Shown here: positions 1 to 7,749 of the stretch, piece by piece
Layout: each line of letters opens with the position of its first letter
Position numbering within the stretch: the first letter of the stretch is position 1
Virus record (IMG/VR): IMGVR_UViG_3300022221_000006
Span: 1-64,000 of that record
DNA: 64,000 bases
DNA from: a virus
Strand: one strand, 5' to 3'
Position numbers and translations under genes: made by a program
Notes under the pieces: model-generated
What the model was told of the DNA's origin: nothing
The model's database searches: none
What the model saw: only the letters and a program-made list of their open reading frames with translations

Positions 1-18
1 TTAGTGAGGAAGCTTTAA

Positions 19-396
19 ATGTTCATACAAAGGTGTCTAAAGGCACAGGAGAAAAGACGTATGGAAAAGTTAGATCATCTTATACGCTGGGTTGCCAGTG
101 GAGGGAAGATGGCTGGACATGATTCTCAAGGACACTGTGTCCCTGATTACTCATGTTGTTTAGAAATGATAGAAACGCCTCCGGAGGAAAGGCGTCTATT
201 TTTGGATGCAGTAATAAATGACAAGGAGGCTCTCGTAGTATCAATGACTCTGAAATATTGCTTACAAGCAATCAACCTAAGTACGTTGATATGTAATGAT
301 AAAAGAGTGTTCGGGGATGATCTCGTTGAGCTTTCCCAGGCTGCACGCAGTGTTGAAGACCAGATAGCTATATCGGTCCCTCCACTGTTTAGTTAA
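19..396 (+). CDS. Hypothetical protein, 125 aa
   Basis: I do not recognise this protein. It is a small soluble-looking polypeptide with a positively charged N-terminus, no signal peptide and no membrane segment. A purine-rich GAGGAA lies about 7 nt before the ATG at 19, which supports this start over the in-frame ATG at 61. The motif HCVPD near residue 40 also occurs in the next gene (472-978), and the underlying 17 nt are identical in both genes; it is unclear whether this reflects distant kinship or chance. It is probably the tail of an operon that begins outside the window, followed by a hairpin at 427-448. Confidence 0.7.
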   Translation: MFIQRCLKAQEKRRMEKLDHLIRWVASGGKMAGHDSQGHCVPDYSCCLEMIETPPEERRLFLDAVINDKEALVVSMTLKYCLQAINLSTLICNDKRVFGDDLVELSQAARSVEDQIAISVPPLFS

Positions 397-426
397 GCAA
401 TCGCACTCATCTATAAATAAAACGAA

Positions 427-448
427 GGGGTTGATATAACCCCTATTT
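427..448 (+). terminator. Possible terminator hairpin
   Basis: GGGGTT (427-432) and AACCCC (438-443) form a 6-bp stem with a 5-nt loop, followed by TATTT. The stem is short and the U-tract weak, so termination may be partial. It separates the first gene from the 472 operon. Confidence 0.45.
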
Positions 449-471
449 AATATAATAGGAGAACACCTGAA

Positions 472-978
472 ATGAAACTGAAGTTAACAATACTCGAAGC
501 TCTTAACATTTGCACAACCGCTTACAATCATTCAACGGTACATGATCTAAGTGTGCCGGATTACGATTCATGTCCGGTATTGACAAAGGATATCTTCGAT
601 ACAAAAGCTGCCCAGGAAACAATGGAGGAGGGTGAACGCTTTAAATTAGAAGTCACCGCAGGACGAACTGTAGGTATTGCTGTTCATCTTGAAAAGAAAA
701 CGGATGACGGTATGGCTATTTTTGAAATCTATCCGCTTAATCCAATCCATCGGCTTAGCTCATGGGATGTTAAATTTCCTACGGGTATGGATCTCGTCCG
801 ACACTGTGTCCCTGATATTGACAATCGGGTCATTGATTGGCAGGAGGAAGATAATGGACCGTTTATGGATATCGATACAGTCCTGGCGAAGCTGAAAGCA
901 CTAAGCACTGAGATGGAGGGTACATCGGATATGTCAGACATCGAGGTAATGGAAGAGGAGCAGAATAATGCAGCTTAG
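472..978 (+). CDS. Hypothetical protein, paralog of next gene
   Basis: Function unknown. The 168-aa product aligns along most of its length with the 159-aa product of the overlapping downstream gene: both begin with K/R-L-T-I-x-E-A and an N-H-x-T motif near residue 20, and both share SSWDVxF-TG and RVIDW near residues 105-135. No cysteine cluster, signal peptide or membrane segment is visible, and the C-terminus is acidic. The start has AGGAGA upstream. Its stop overlaps the start of the paralog, so the two are likely translationally coupled. Tandem duplication of small acidic proteins is common among phage early host-takeover genes; that role is only inferred from position. Confidence 0.8.
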   Translation: MKLKLTILEALNICTTAYNHSTVHDLSVPDYDSCPVLTKDIFDTKAAQETMEEGERFKLEVTAGRTVGIAVHLEKKTDDGMAIFEIYPLNPIHRLSSWDVKFPTGMDLVRHCVPDIDNRVIDWQEEDNGPFMDIDTVLAKLKALSTEMEGTSDMSDIEVMEEEQNNAA

Positions 979-1447
979 GTTGACAATTGAGGAAACTTTT
1001 GCAATCTGCGTTGCAGCCTTCAACCATGCAACCATTGTTGATACCTCGGCTGAGGGATACGATCCAAAGGAACACTCTCTTGATGATCTCTTCAATGTCA
1101 AAAAAGCGCATGCGCATATCAGGGAAGGCGAGAGACTTCATATGGGAGATGCAAATGGCCGTCGTGTAAATGTCTTTTGTCATCTTCAGAAGGAAGAGCC
1201 GAATGGGTACCATGTCTGGAATATCTACCCGTTTACTCCGGATCACTCAATGAGTTCCTGGGATGTCCGCTTTGCCACAGGACGAGAACTCGTTGAGTAT
1301 GCTGTCGAAGGTGTCGAAGATCGTGTCATTGATTGGGATGAAAAGAATGATGGTCCTCTTACACTTGCAGAACGGGTTCTGGAGACAATAGACACACTGA
1401 AGGCGGCGAGGGCGAAAGGGGAGGGAGTTGAAATTGCAACCGTTTAA
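968..1447 (+). CDS. Hypothetical protein, paralog of previous gene
   Basis: Second member of the tandem pair with 472-978, 159 aa, function unknown. Conserved blocks are the N-terminal LTI-x-E segment, the NH-A-T-I-V-D segment, NIYPF-TP, SSWDVRFATG and RVIDW followed by D/N-G-P. The start at 968 lies inside the end of the preceding gene with GAGGAG upstream. Divergence between the two copies is large enough for different roles. The C-terminal 30 residues are helical and charged. The next gene overlaps its end by 20 nt. Confidence 0.8.
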   Translation: MQLRLTIEETFAICVAAFNHATIVDTSAEGYDPKEHSLDDLFNVKKAHAHIREGERLHMGDANGRRVNVFCHLQKEEPNGYHVWNIYPFTPDHSMSSWDVRFATGRELVEYAVEGVEDRVIDWDEKNDGPLTLAERVLETIDTLKAARAKGEGVEIATV

Positions 1448-1772
1448 TAGTATCCTCATAACGACAGCCTCAAAAGATCCTCCCGAGATCATTATCGAAA
1501 TCGATCAGAAGGCGGCTACACTTATAAGAGATGTGAATAATCTCTTTGAGGTTGCTCCACCTAGTAGCAGGGATGCTATTCTATCACTATCGCGTTGGTT
1601 ATCGAGAACACTGCTAATACAACCTCCAAAGCTCCCTACTTTTGCAGAAGAGCGAGCTGAGGTACACTATAGCGGTGATCTGATGGATCAATATCAGGCA
1701 CTCCAGGAGGACTTTGAACATATGCGTAGTGAAATAGCTAAAATCATATCAGCACGTGTCTGTTCTAGATAA
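1428..1772 (+). CDS. Hypothetical protein, TTG start
   Basis: Unknown 114-aa protein. The first in-frame start with a convincing ribosome-binding site is TTG at 1428, preceded by AAAGGGGAGGGA; no early ATG exists. The C-terminal third (from about residue 85) is probably helical with a coiled-coil pattern (MDQYQALQEDFEHMRSEI). No signal peptide or membrane segment. It overlaps both neighbours and belongs to the same operon as the two paralogs upstream. Confidence 0.6.
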   Translation: MKLQPFNSILITTASKDPPEIIIEIDQKAATLIRDVNNLFEVAPPSSRDAILSLSRWLSRTLLIQPPKLPTFAEERAEVHYSGDLMDQYQALQEDFEHMRSEIAKIISARVCSR

Positions 1773-1986
1773 CGCTCTGTTTATGAGTCTAGGAGGCATC
1801 GTAGGGGGTTACCTCTACGGTGTCATTTCAGAAGTGGTCGTTTGCGATGTTGCATACCGTGAGGTAGTATGCATAAGAGTTGAAATATTCACGACCGATG
1901 TAAAGTTCTCACTAACAGCCCTTGCTATTATTATACTAATCCTTATAGCAGCGGAAGTTAGTGATAAAAGTAAAACTAATAAATAG
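1756..1986 (+). CDS. Small membrane protein
   Basis: 76-aa hydrophobic protein with two likely membrane-spanning stretches: an N-terminal glycine-rich one (about residues 8-24) and a strongly hydrophobic one rich in Ile and Leu near residues 50-68, followed by a basic tail. The start may be GTG 1756, overlapping the preceding stop, or ATG 1783; neither has a good ribosome-binding site, so the N-terminus is uncertain. No family recognised. Phage inner-membrane miniproteins of this type often act in exclusion or host takeover, but nothing in this sequence proves that. Confidence 0.55.
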   Translation: MSVLDNALFMSLGGIVGGYLYGVISEVVVCDVAYREVVCIRVEIFTTDVKFSLTALAIIILILIAAEVSDKSKTNK

Positions 1987-1999
1987 GAGAAACACCTTA

Positions 2000-2458
2000 A
2001 TGTCACAAAATGCACGTATATTAGAAGCCTACCAGACAGGTATGGCCGCCGTAACACCACGTAACCCAAAGGCTGAGTATAGAGCTCTTAAAGGTCTCAT
2101 CGAGACACTCTGGGCCTCACCGATACGTAGAAGTGAATATCTACAAGATGCTATCCATGGATCACCTCGTCGTGAGGAGCTCATGGTGCGTCTAGAGAAG
2201 GATAAAGATAATGCTTGTACAGATGCGAAACCTTCACATCCTATGACAATGGATCTTTGTCAGGACAGAATAATTGGGGCCATTGATATGGCAGTGACGG
2301 CACCTTTCAAATATGGAGCTTTAAAAGCGATTGTCATGAACCTATATAAATCACAAAGAGCCCGTCAAAAGGCGATGCGAAGAATGGTTCATATGTCAAT
2401 TTCATCAAAACTATTGGGGGCGAAATTCAGGTCGGACCCCGATCTTGCATTAAAATAG
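2000..2458 (+). CDS. Hypothetical protein, first of a tandem pair
   Basis: 152-aa basic helical protein, function unknown. The start at ATG 2000 is chosen because AATAGGAGAAACACC precedes it, nearly the same leader as before the 472 gene. It aligns with the adjacent 2471-2932 product: G-M-x2-V near residue 14, EYR near 26, a W-x2-P-x-RR block near 37, and a C-terminal block with A-I/V-D, P-x-K-Y and K/R-I/A-x-M-x-Y repeats. The C-terminus is rich in Arg and Lys, which fits nucleic-acid or ribosome contact, but this is speculative. Confidence 0.75.
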   Translation: MSQNARILEAYQTGMAAVTPRNPKAEYRALKGLIETLWASPIRRSEYLQDAIHGSPRREELMVRLEKDKDNACTDAKPSHPMTMDLCQDRIIGAIDMAVTAPFKYGALKAIVMNLYKSQRARQKAMRRMVHMSISSKLLGAKFRSDPDLALK

Positions 2459-2470
2459 GAGGACCTAACG

Positions 2471-2932
2471 ATGGCCTTACGAAAATATTTCCTAGGACTA
2501 CTTGCTGAAGGGATGTCGCAAGTTGAAGGGATTGATAGAAAAGAGGAGTATAGAGAAGTTGCCTTGATGATTAAATCTTTCTGGGTAAAACCTTCAAAGA
2601 GACGACGCGAAATGGATACATACATACGTCGTGCAAACCCTGCTCAGGCTGCTCAATTGATTCGAGCACAAAAGACTGGTGATGATCCTCTGTTTCTACT
2701 TCCCAGTGAGTCTCCCTGTAATAAAGATGACTTCCAAAGCATCTTACAGGTGTTTATAGAGGCGGTTGACAGATGTGTAGAACCCTGTAAGAAATACAAG
2801 GTACTGCGTCATATCATTTGCAAAGCCTATTCAACAAAATCATTGAGAAGAACCCGCCTAGCCTTTATGGCTTGTAGGTCATCGTCGTTTGAACTCCTCC
2901 GGTATTCGATAGAGACGGATACCAATTTGTAA
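2471..2932 (+). CDS. Hypothetical protein, second of a tandem pair
   Basis: 153-aa paralog of the 2000-2458 product, with the same helical, basic character and the same order of conserved blocks (EYR near residue 25, W-V-K-P near 38, EAVDRC near 97, K-K-Y-K-V near 107). It differs in having several cysteines (Cys82, Cys101, Cys105, Cys117, Cys134) not seen in its partner. The ribosome-binding site is AGGAGG. A strong terminator directly follows, so this gene closes the operon that starts at 472. Confidence 0.75.
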   Translation: MALRKYFLGLLAEGMSQVEGIDRKEEYREVALMIKSFWVKPSKRRREMDTYIRRANPAQAAQLIRAQKTGDDPLFLLPSESPCNKDDFQSILQVFIEAVDRCVEPCKKYKVLRHIICKAYSTKSLRRTRLAFMACRSSSFELLRYSIETDTNL

Positions 2933-2939
2933 GAACAGG

Positions 2940-2968
2940 CCCTGGCTACTTCGGTAGTCGGGGTTTTT
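2940..2968 (+). terminator. Rho-independent terminator
   Basis: A 10-bp stem (2940-2949 with 2954-2963, two G-U pairs) closes a TTCG tetraloop flanked by C and G, followed by TTTTT. The C(UUCG)G loop is an exceptionally stable hairpin cap. Confidence 0.85.
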
Positions 2969-2989
2969 ACTTTATTTTTTGGAGATATT

Positions 2990-3583
2990 ATGCCTGTAGT
3001 AAAAATTGAGTCATATCGCTCAGAGTTTATCGTTATAATTAGATTCGGAGACGGGAACACTTTCTATCTATCACAGAGGAGTTCTTTGGTCAGTACATCG
3101 AACATGCAACATATTACATTTAAGACACGAGAGAGTGCCGAAAGAGAATTGGTCCGTTTTAATACCACACTGAAAAAGCCTCTATCGCTGTCAGCAGAAG
3201 TGAATCCTTACGAGAATGCTGAGGAAAGAGTCCCAAGCCCGGCTACTCTAGAATTGTCCAGACTAGCAACCTCACAAGCTCTTGAGATCAGCTATTTGAA
3301 TAATCGGCTGATAGATGTTAATAAGGAGGCAATTAAAAGAGAGATGAAAGGAGCTCCTGTAGGGCTTATAGCAGTTTTTCCGATGATCTTTCGAGAAGCT
3401 ACCTATCCCAGGGTATGGTATATCTCTTCAGAAAAGTCATATAAAGGGTGCGAGATATTCCTAGGGCGTGACGGTGATGTCCATCTTAAAGTAGCAAATG
3501 ACTCTGAGTTTTTAGGTTGGCATACAAAAGAAAGTGCTCAAAATTTCCTGGAAGGGTGGAGGGATAGTCTATGCCGTCAATGA
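2990..3583 (+). CDS. Hypothetical protein with repeated WYIS domain
   Basis: 197-aa protein, function unknown. Its C-terminal half (about residues 120-195) contains a small domain, R-V-W-Y-I-S-S-E-K-x-Y-K-G-x-x-I-F-L-G-x-D-G, ending in an F-L-x2-W motif. The same domain forms the C-terminal half of the next gene. The N-terminal third also has a related G-x-x-F-Y-L-S segment, so the protein may contain two copies. The middle is helical. It follows the terminator at 2940 and starts a two-gene unit. Confidence 0.75.
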   Translation: MPVVKIESYRSEFIVIIRFGDGNTFYLSQRSSLVSTSNMQHITFKTRESAERELVRFNTTLKKPLSLSAEVNPYENAEERVPSPATLELSRLATSQALEISYLNNRLIDVNKEAIKREMKGAPVGLIAVFPMIFREATYPRVWYISSEKSYKGCEIFLGRDGDVHLKVANDSEFLGWHTKESAQNFLEGWRDSLCRQ

Positions 3584-3954
3584 TGGAAGCTCTTGAAGAG
3601 GAAGGTAAGAAGAAGAGTACGTTAGAAGCTGAGTGTCTGAGACTCTCCCGAGAATTATGTGCAAAGACGGAACAATTGATATGGTTATCGAAGAAATTTG
3701 ATGAAGAGAAGCTAAAAGGGTTAGACAGCCACATTCCTGCAGTCCTTATATATAATGATGAGCGTATCTTTAAAGAGATCGACGGTGGTATAACTCGTTG
3801 GTATATATCTTCGCATCAGTTGTATAAAGGAAAGGATATATTTCTAGGACCTGATGGTTGTATTCATTATAAATACTCAAAGAGTTACACCTTCTTGAGT
3901 TGGTCTTCATTTCGCGATGCTTTCGACTTCTTGAAAAGATGGCGAACACCTTAA
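3571..3954 (+). CDS. Hypothetical protein, WYIS-domain paralog
   Basis: 127 aa. The N-terminal 50 residues are a charged probable coiled coil; the C-terminal half repeats the WYIS...YKG...IFLGPDG domain of the upstream gene and ends with F-L-K-R-W. It overlaps the upstream stop by 13 nt and has GGAGGG before the start. Third tandem paralog pair in the first 4 kb. Twin terminators follow. Function unknown. Confidence 0.7.
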   Translation: MPSMMEALEEEGKKKSTLEAECLRLSRELCAKTEQLIWLSKKFDEEKLKGLDSHIPAVLIYNDERIFKEIDGGITRWYISSHQLYKGKDIFLGPDGCIHYKYSKSYTFLSWSSFRDAFDFLKRWRTP

Positions 3955-3963
3955 TCTAAACAT

Positions 3964-4003
3964 CCTCCTGATCACCTTTACGGTGGTTGGGAGGTAACCC
4001 TTT
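3964..4003 (+). terminator. First of twin tandem terminators
   Basis: CTCC and ATCACC pair with GGTGGT and GGAG across a small internal loop, followed by an AACCCTTTATTTTTT tail. An almost identical hairpin follows about 50 nt downstream. Confidence 0.75.
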
Positions 4004-4013
4004 ATTTTTTCTT

Positions 4014-4053
4014 CTCCTGATCACCTTCGTGGTGGTTGGGAGTCTAACCTTTA
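4014..4053 (+). terminator. Second of twin tandem terminators
   Basis: Near-duplicate of the hairpin at 3964, with TTCG in the loop and the same TTTATTTTTT tail. The two copies in series should block read-through from the left-hand operons into the terminase operon. Confidence 0.75.
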
Positions 4054-4067
4054 TTTTTTGATTTTAT

Positions 4068-4082
4068 CCCGTTAAATTAACC
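4068..4082 (+). promoter_or_regulatory. GTTAAATTAAC site, candidate phage promoter
   Basis: CCCGTTAAATTAACC directly follows the twin terminators and precedes the terminase operon. The core is an 11-bp odd palindrome (GTTAA-A-TTAAC). Matching sites occur at 20627 (before scaffold and capsid) and 41844 (before holin). Position and conservation fit a promoter for a phage RNA polymerase, or an operator. Confidence 0.6.
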
Positions 4083-4412
4083 TAGAATAGGTTCCTTGAA
4101 GGGTATATATGGAACATTCCCGTGAGGGATCCTAGGGAGGGTCTTTAGGGATCCTCTTAGAGATACCTTTAGATACCCTTTTAATACTCCCCTATATTCT
4201 ATTATTATTAATAGATAACAACAGTGATAGATGATCCCCTAAAGGATAGTATAGGGGGATATTTTTCTCCTTCAAAGGGGAGGGCACAGGGGATAATTCA
4301 ACGGGGTCTTTTTATTCGGAGACTAACACGAACTCTAAGATTTCCAAGCGCGTCTGGGAGTCAACTTCAAACATTATCCCTCAAAATTCAATTTTAAAGG
4401 TATTTACAAGAT
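4083..4412 (+). other. Non-coding leader upstream of terminase
   Basis: About 330 nt without a supportable gene. It contains AGGGATCCT twice (4125 and 4147), several short AGATACC/TTTAG repeats, an AT-rich segment around 4190-4220, and a stretch at about 4190-4236 that resembles the reverse complement of 41882-41940. A hairpin-prone CCCCTAAAGG and GGGGG cluster lies at 4235-4260. Its position next to the terminase genes makes it a reasonable place for a packaging site; nothing proves that. Confidence 0.5.
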
Positions 4413-4871
4413 ATGAACAACGATGGCACAAATATACAGCCAAGAGACGGAGGAACATCCGCCGGTAAGAAGTTAATAGCAAACTCTCGTAGGTCTAGAG
4501 CCAGACTGGAAGAGCTTGACTTTGATCCTTTAGAAAAACAAGTAATGCTCTACAGGAGATTAGTCAAAGAAGACGAATGGTGGGAGAATCTCAAGGCAGG
4601 TACCTCTGTCGTAGATGTCGATGCAGATGGTAAGAAGAAAAAGACTCTGAGATACTCTGGGATAGCTCACGCTGCTATATTAGCACAGATGCAAAAGATA
4701 GGAAATGATCTCATGAGGTATGGCTACGGTCGTGTGCCTGAGAATGTAGGTTCAGGACTTGAAGCTCCACCTCCTCTGCAGATAGGTCTTACAGGAAGTA
4801 AGGCTCAAGGAGCTCTCCAGAGCATCGTTATCGATGTGTCCCCTAAGGTAATCAATGATGACGAAGACTAA
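4413..4871 (+). CDS. Putative terminase small subunit
   Basis: 152-aa protein placed two genes before the large terminase, the usual site of the small subunit, which recognises the packaging site and regulates the ATPase. The N-terminus is basic and possibly disordered, followed by a helical region with LDFDPLEKQVMLYRRLVKEDEWW (about residues 34-56) and A-A-I-L-A-Q-M-Q-K-I near 90, and an acidic end. No textbook helix-turn-helix is obvious, so the assignment rests mainly on position and size. The start has AAAGGT upstream. Confidence 0.55.
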   Translation: MNNDGTNIQPRDGGTSAGKKLIANSRRSRARLEELDFDPLEKQVMLYRRLVKEDEWWENLKAGTSVVDVDADGKKKKTLRYSGIAHAAILAQMQKIGNDLMRYGYGRVPENVGSGLEAPPPLQIGLTGSKAQGALQSIVIDVSPKVINDDED

Positions 4872-5034
4872 AGCTAAGGGTATCATGTATTGTCCTATCT
4901 GTGAATCAAACCTTGTGGCTACTAACTTTCAAGAAGTTGAAGAAGGTGAGCACGATGGCTATATCTATGTACATGATGCAAACACGGTTCACACTGATGA
5001 AGATTTAGAAGCACTTGAGAATGGTGTCCAGTGA
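4855..5034 (+). CDS. Small CPIC-motif protein between terminase subunits
   Basis: 59-aa product missed by length cut-offs. It starts at ATG 4855 (or 4858) inside the end of the previous gene and ends in the GTGA overlap with the large terminase, so it is translationally coupled to both. It has a Cys-Pro-Ile-Cys pair at about residues 13-16 but no second cysteine pair, so a single protein could not form a full zinc site without a partner. The rest is acidic. Similar short CPxC proteins next to terminase are common in podovirus-like genomes; role unknown. Confidence 0.7.
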   Translation: MMTKTKAKGIMYCPICESNLVATNFQEVEEGEHDGYIYVHDANTVHTDEDLEALENGVQ

Positions 5035-6380
5035 TTGAGCTACACCCAGGTCAATCGGATGTCTACTCAGACCTCTTTATTGAGAAATCAATAAGGAATG
5101 CTGTTGTATGTGCTTCCCGTGGATGGGGTAAATCATACTTCGCGACTGCAACTGCAACAACAGCTGCGTATGAACTCATGGCATTAGACCCATCTGTGCC
5201 GAATAAGAATGTTTATATCGTAGCTCCTACATATGACCAAGTAACTGATATCTACTATCCAATACTAGCCTACGATTTCGGTCTTGAGTCTATAGCAATA
5301 AGTAGCTCAAGAGACAGAGGTAAATTTATATTCGCAAATAACGTCGAATTGCGAATGATCTCGTTCGAAGCTATTGAGAGGCTACGCGGTAAAGGTTCTT
5401 ATTTTGTAGTTAATGACGAGATGTCCTCTTGGGCTAAAGGCATTGGGCCTAAAGAGGCTTGGGAATCAGTAATAGAGCCTTGTATTACAACTCGATGGAG
5501 TCCTAAGCGAGCAGCATTTTTCAATGCCCCTTCTTGTGGAAGATCTCTAACAATTTCTACACCAAAGGGATATAACTTCTTTCATGAGATATATCACTAT
5601 AATGAGAGCGATGATCTTTGGGGTTCCTACCATTTTGACTATAAATCATCTCCCTATCTGGATCCTGATGAAATTGAAAGGGTTAAGTCGACAATAGACC
5701 CTATTAAGTTTGCCCGAGAGTATAAGGCATCATTTGTCGATTCTGGAAATAGTGTCTTTTATTGTTTTGATAGAGATAGACATGTTTCAAAGGAGATTGT
5801 AGACTTCGTCCCAAAAGACTCTGATCTACCAGGTGAAGATGTGCATGTATGTATCGACTTTAACGTGGGGATAATGGCCTCAGGTATCTTTGCTGTAAGA
5901 GGTAAACAAGTCCAGTTTATAGACGAGATTCAGGGACAACCTGATACCGAATCTCTGGCAGTTACCCTGAAGAAGAGATATATAGACAAGGGACACAATG
6001 TCTATGCCTACCCTGACCCTACAGGCAATAGTAGAAAGACTTCAGCGGCTGTAGGACGTACTGACTTTACTATTCTCGCTAGCTACGGCATTAATATACG
6101 AGCTAGACAGAAGTCACCACCGATTATTGATAGTGTAGCAGCTGTAAACAAACAATTATTGACAGCCTCTGGACATGTCTCTATGTATGTACACCCTCGG
6201 TGTCAGAACATAATAAAGTCTCTAGAGCGTACTTCGTGGCTGGATAACAACCCCGATAGCGCATCTATAGATAAGAAAGAAGGTGTCGAGCATCATTCAG
6301 ACGGTATTCGATACGCTGTTGAATATCTCTTCCCTGTACGGAAGGGTGGAAAGACTGTTTCACGTGGATTCAATTTCTAA
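5031..6380 (+). CDS. terL: Terminase large subunit
   Basis: 449-aa packaging motor: an ATPase that pumps DNA through the portal and a nuclease that cuts concatemers. The N-terminal ATPase has the Walker A-like SRGWGKS (residues 29-35) and a Walker B ending in VVNDE (Asp129, catalytic Glu130). The C-terminal RNase H-like nuclease shows Asp276 in CIDFN, a DEI segment after the second strand, a DPTGN segment near residue 325 and a terminal SDGIRYAVEYL helix. Length is typical of short T7- or P22-like terminases. The GTG start at 5031 overlaps the stop of the small upstream gene. Confidence 0.93.
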   Translation: MIELHPGQSDVYSDLFIEKSIRNAVVCASRGWGKSYFATATATTAAYELMALDPSVPNKNVYIVAPTYDQVTDIYYPILAYDFGLESIAISSSRDRGKFIFANNVELRMISFEAIERLRGKGSYFVVNDEMSSWAKGIGPKEAWESVIEPCITTRWSPKRAAFFNAPSCGRSLTISTPKGYNFFHEIYHYNESDDLWGSYHFDYKSSPYLDPDEIERVKSTIDPIKFAREYKASFVDSGNSVFYCFDRDRHVSKEIVDFVPKDSDLPGEDVHVCIDFNVGIMASGIFAVRGKQVQFIDEIQGQPDTESLAVTLKKRYIDKGHNVYAYPDPTGNSRKTSAAVGRTDFTILASYGINIRARQKSPPIIDSVAAVNKQLLTASGHVSMYVHPRCQNIIKSLERTSWLDNNPDSASIDKKEGVEHHSDGIRYAVEYLFPVRKGGKTVSRGFNF

Positions 6381-6393
6381 TAGGATTAATAAA

Positions 6394-6618
6394 ATGACCG
6401 ACAATATAATACCTTTCAAAAAATTCGAAGGTGTAACTGCAAAAGAGGCTTTAGAAAGTTCTCTTAATACTGGCCTTGACGATGTTATCGTTCTGGGCTG
6501 GAAAGACGATATTCTATATTACGCTGCGTCGAAAATGAGTTCTGCTGATGCTAACTGGATGTTAGATAGTACAAAAGCAATGCTCCTCAACCGATGTAGC
6601 TTTCCAAGCGAGGACTAA
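6394..6618 (+). CDS. Conserved small phage protein
   Basis: 74 aa, starting at ATG 6394 after TAGGATTAATAAA; longer readings overlap terminase and lack a start signal. The layout, a short linker, then an A-L-E-S-S helix, V-I-V-L-G-W strand, D-x-L-Y-Y-A-A-S strand and a final helix, matches a small alpha-beta protein family I have seen in T7-like phages, usually annotated only as conserved. No catalytic residues evident. It sits at the junction between terminase and the receptor-binding module. Confidence 0.7.
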   Translation: MTDNIIPFKKFEGVTAKEALESSLNTGLDDVIVLGWKDDILYYAASKMSSADANWMLDSTKAMLLNRCSFPSED

Positions 6619-6619
6619 A

Positions 6620-7210
6620 ATGGCACGTTCAAAAATAACGAATATATCGAATGACCTTACCAGTGATGGTGGCGGCGTTCTTATATCGCTTATCCAAGGG
6701 GAACAAGACGAGTTTCCCATCACACTTAACTTTGTGGATGTAGTATCTAACACGTATACTTTTGAAGCTGTCTTGATTGAAGGTGAGAATGATGGTTCAG
6801 GGCAGAGACCTGCAACAATACGAGCAACAAGCCCTAATAAAGCTGTCCTTACTGTGCGTGTACCCTTAGATAAGGGCGTCTGGAGTGCTGCTGTGACATA
6901 TCTCTTCAATGATTACGTAGAGTTCGGTGGCAGCATCTATATAGCCTCAGGGGCTCCTTCTATCAGTATTGATCCTGTAGCTGACCCTGACAATTGGACG
7001 CCTCATGTGGAGAACCGAGTGTTTATTCAATTCGGTAGTGCTCTCTCAGTAACACCTGCGTATGCAGTACAACCTGCTGTAGGTCTGCCTGTCTATGGTT
7101 TCCTTGAAATGCGTGTCACAGAACCTAACATAGGAGCTTACACTCGCACATGGAAGCCTCTGAGAGGTCTTGTAGAGTTTCTATTTAGTCCGACTGCGCA
7201 GGTGCCATAA
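6620..7210 (+). CDS. Putative virion protein with CBM-like segment
   Basis: 196-aa beta-rich protein. Residues 1-80 resemble the ligand-free immunoglobulin-like modules found in phage tail and fiber-anchor proteins. The stretch from about residue 84 (W-S-A-A-V-T-Y-L-F-N-D-Y-V-E) to about 120, ending in DNW-T-P-H-V, looks like a small carbohydrate-binding module of the CBM5/12 type, which has the same Y-x2-G-D/N-x-V pattern. Located directly before the fiber genes, so it is likely a fiber adaptor or capsid-surface protein. No signal peptide. Confidence 0.55.
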   Translation: MARSKITNISNDLTSDGGGVLISLIQGEQDEFPITLNFVDVVSNTYTFEAVLIEGENDGSGQRPATIRATSPNKAVLTVRVPLDKGVWSAAVTYLFNDYVEFGGSIYIASGAPSISIDPVADPDNWTPHVENRVFIQFGSALSVTPAYAVQPAVGLPVYGFLEMRVTEPNIGAYTRTWKPLRGLVEFLFSPTAQVP

Positions 7211-7212
7211 TT

Positions 7213-7749
7213 ATGACGGTTGTTCTGAAGATATCTCAAAGTGATATCGCTACATCTGTTGAGAAACAAGAATTGTCAGCAGGTTACACAGAACAAGCTG
7301 TCACAGTTGAGGCCCTAGGGAAAGACCTATCGGGAGTAGAGGAGAGATTCTCTCCCGATATAGCCATTGAGAAGGTCGAGAGAAAGAATGTAGATACGCC
7401 TTTGCAAGTCTCTCCTGCTCTAGAAGGTAGTAATATTCCTCAAGAGATGACAGCAGATGTAGCTACAAAGGAATCTGTTCAGACGATCCCAAAAGGGAAG
7501 CCTGTTATGGTTATCAGCACACCAACACGCGACAATACATTTGTCGAAAAAAGCCTTGCTGAAATAAGCCTCGATAAATCTATTATTTACGAGCACAATT
7601 TAGATCTTCCTGTTGCAGGAGAAATCACTGCTAACAGTGAGACAACAGATGTTATTATAAATGGTTCTGGTATCAGAAAACAAGGGAAGTATGATTCATA
7701 CGCAGTACAGGGATATGTGAAAGACGAATACTGGAGAATTAATAGATGA
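7213..7749 (+). CDS. Hypothetical protein upstream of fiber
   Basis: 178-aa protein of unknown function, rich in Val, Glu, Lys and Thr, without signal peptide or membrane segment. It has an extended, perhaps disordered first half and a beta-rich second half. Its last codons overlap the start of the big fiber gene (ATGA), implying coupled translation and a structural or assembly role in the receptor-binding module. Start follows GCGCAGGTGCC. Confidence 0.6.
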   Translation: MTVVLKISQSDIATSVEKQELSAGYTEQAVTVEALGKDLSGVEERFSPDIAIEKVERKNVDTPLQVSPALEGSNIPQEMTADVATKESVQTIPKGKPVMVISTPTRDNTFVEKSLAEISLDKSIIYEHNLDLPVAGEITANSETTDVIINGSGIRKQGKYDSYAVQGYVKDEYWRINR

